A stretch of DNA of 6,639 nt from Acidobacteriota bacterium (GTDB lineage Bacteria; Acidobacteriota; Terriglobia; Bryobacterales; Bryobacteraceae). Every line of letters begins with the position of its first letter. Positions within the stretch are counted from its first letter, which is position 1. Location of the stretch: contig CANNLB010000156.1 of NCBI GenBank assembly GCA_947505565.1, positions 1 to 6,639 of the forward strand, given 5' to 3'. The position numbers were made by a program, and so were the translations under genes. Below are positions 6,067-6,639 of this stretch, piece by piece. A model generated the notes under the pieces. The model had not been told where the DNA came from and did no database searches. It worked only from the letters and a program-made list of their open reading frames with translations.

Positions 6067-6639
6067 AATTTATCCTCGCCTTATTCCTCTCTGCCGTCGG
6101 CCTCGCCGCGCAGCCCCAAGTGATCTATAGCAAATCGTTCCCCGGCTCCGTCCCCGAATGGGTCCAGATCACCCTCGCCAAAGACGGTCAAGCCGTCTAT
6201 ACCGATCAAAAGGACGATCCCCAGCCTCTCGCTTTCGCCCTGCCCTCCGAACAAACGCAGACCATCTTCGCCCTCGCCGAAAAGCTCAACTTCTTTAATC
6301 GCCCCCTCGAATCCGGCCTCCCCGTCGCCAAGATGGGCGAAAAGTGCTTCCGTTGGGTCGACGGCGCCAAAACCTTCGAGACCAAATTCAACTACACCCA
6401 GGATCTGGACGCCCAATCGCTCCACGACTGGTTCGAGCGGATGGCCGAAACCGAGAGCCATCGCATTAACCTCGAACGCTCGGCTCGGTTCGATAAACTC
6501 GGCGTCAATAAGGCTCTGCTCCTGCTCCAATCCAGTTGGGAGCGCAAGCGCATCGTCGCCCCGGAACAGTTCTACAAAACCCTGGAACGTATCGTGAAGA
6601 ACGAGTCTTATCTCAACATCGCCCGCGATCGCGCCGCCT
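6063..6639 (+). CDS. Secreted protein of unknown function, 3'-truncated by window edge
   Basis: The ATG at 6063 overlaps the ruvC stop (ATGA), so translation is probably coupled. 192 residues are visible and the frame is open at the end. It begins with a clear Sec signal peptide: MKF, a hydrophobic core [11 protein letters not shown], and a likely signal peptidase I cut at LA-AQ or AA-QP (after residue 15 or 16). The mature part starts [19 protein letters not shown], has [20 protein letters not shown] at 46-65, a helical [18 protein letters not shown] stretch, and a late helical region rich in Glu, Arg and Lys (about 120-192, [25 protein letters not shown]). One cysteine at 95. I recall similar secreted proteins beside ruvC in Acidobacteriota but know no function, and an envelope role unrelated to DNA repair is most likely. 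Confidence 0.88.
   Translation, partial: MKFILALFLSAVGLAAQPQVIYSKSFPGSVPEWVQITLAKDGQAVYTDQKDDPQPLAFALPSEQTQTIFALAEKLNFFNRPLESGLPVAKMGEKCFRWVDGAKTFETKFNYTQDLDAQSLHDWFERMAETESHRINLERSARFDKLGVNKALLLLQSSWERKRIVAPEQFYKTLERIVKNESYLNIARDRAA

Overview
The window looks like ordinary core chromosome of a GC-rich Gram-negative-type bacterium. The best guess is Acidobacteriota, perhaps the Bryobacter/Solibacter side. This rests on the style of the CarB, YebC and RuvC proteins, on C/G-ending codons, and on a secreted ruvC neighbour of a kind I associate with that phylum. The assignment is inference; no rRNA or marker tree is available here.

Layout. Positions 2-2662 (+) hold the last 886 residues of carB, the large subunit of carbamoyl-phosphate synthetase; about 185 N-terminal residues lie outside the window. 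Its last ~270 bases are clearly AT-richer than the rest. Positions 2663-2952 hold no gene but are rich in structure: two long hairpins, an AT-rich hairpin with a U tract that looks like a rho-independent terminator, then a second terminator-like hairpin ending only 20 bases before the next start codon. Positions 2953-3276 (+) encode a 107-residue protein I do not recognise. Its terminator stem is also the last codons and stop codon of the convergent gene at 3291-4235 (-), an inward-rectifier-type potassium channel (KirBac) with a TIGYG selectivity filter.

Positions 4236-4836 separate the channel gene from yebC. On the minus strand they carry a tightly packed series of short open frames: a 29-residue membrane peptide with a good ribosome binding site, a very basic 54-residue frame overlapping it by GTGA, and a 68-residue frame ending 8 bases before the channel start. 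They may be a small operon feeding into the channel gene or the remains of one frameshifted gene.

Positions 4837 to the end (+) form a compact operon: yebC (translation factor/regulator family), ruvC (Holliday-junction resolvase) 3 bases later, then a secreted protein whose ATG overlaps the ruvC stop (ATGA) and which runs off the end.

The genes do not form one pathway. They cover pyrimidine/arginine precursor synthesis (carB), K+ flux (KirBac) and translation plus recombination housekeeping (yebC-ruvC). I see no mobile element, CRISPR array, tRNA or rRNA. The most interesting parts are the structured RNA region after carB, the terminator-like hairpin just before the 107-residue gene, the small frames ahead of the channel, and the altered 3' end of carB.
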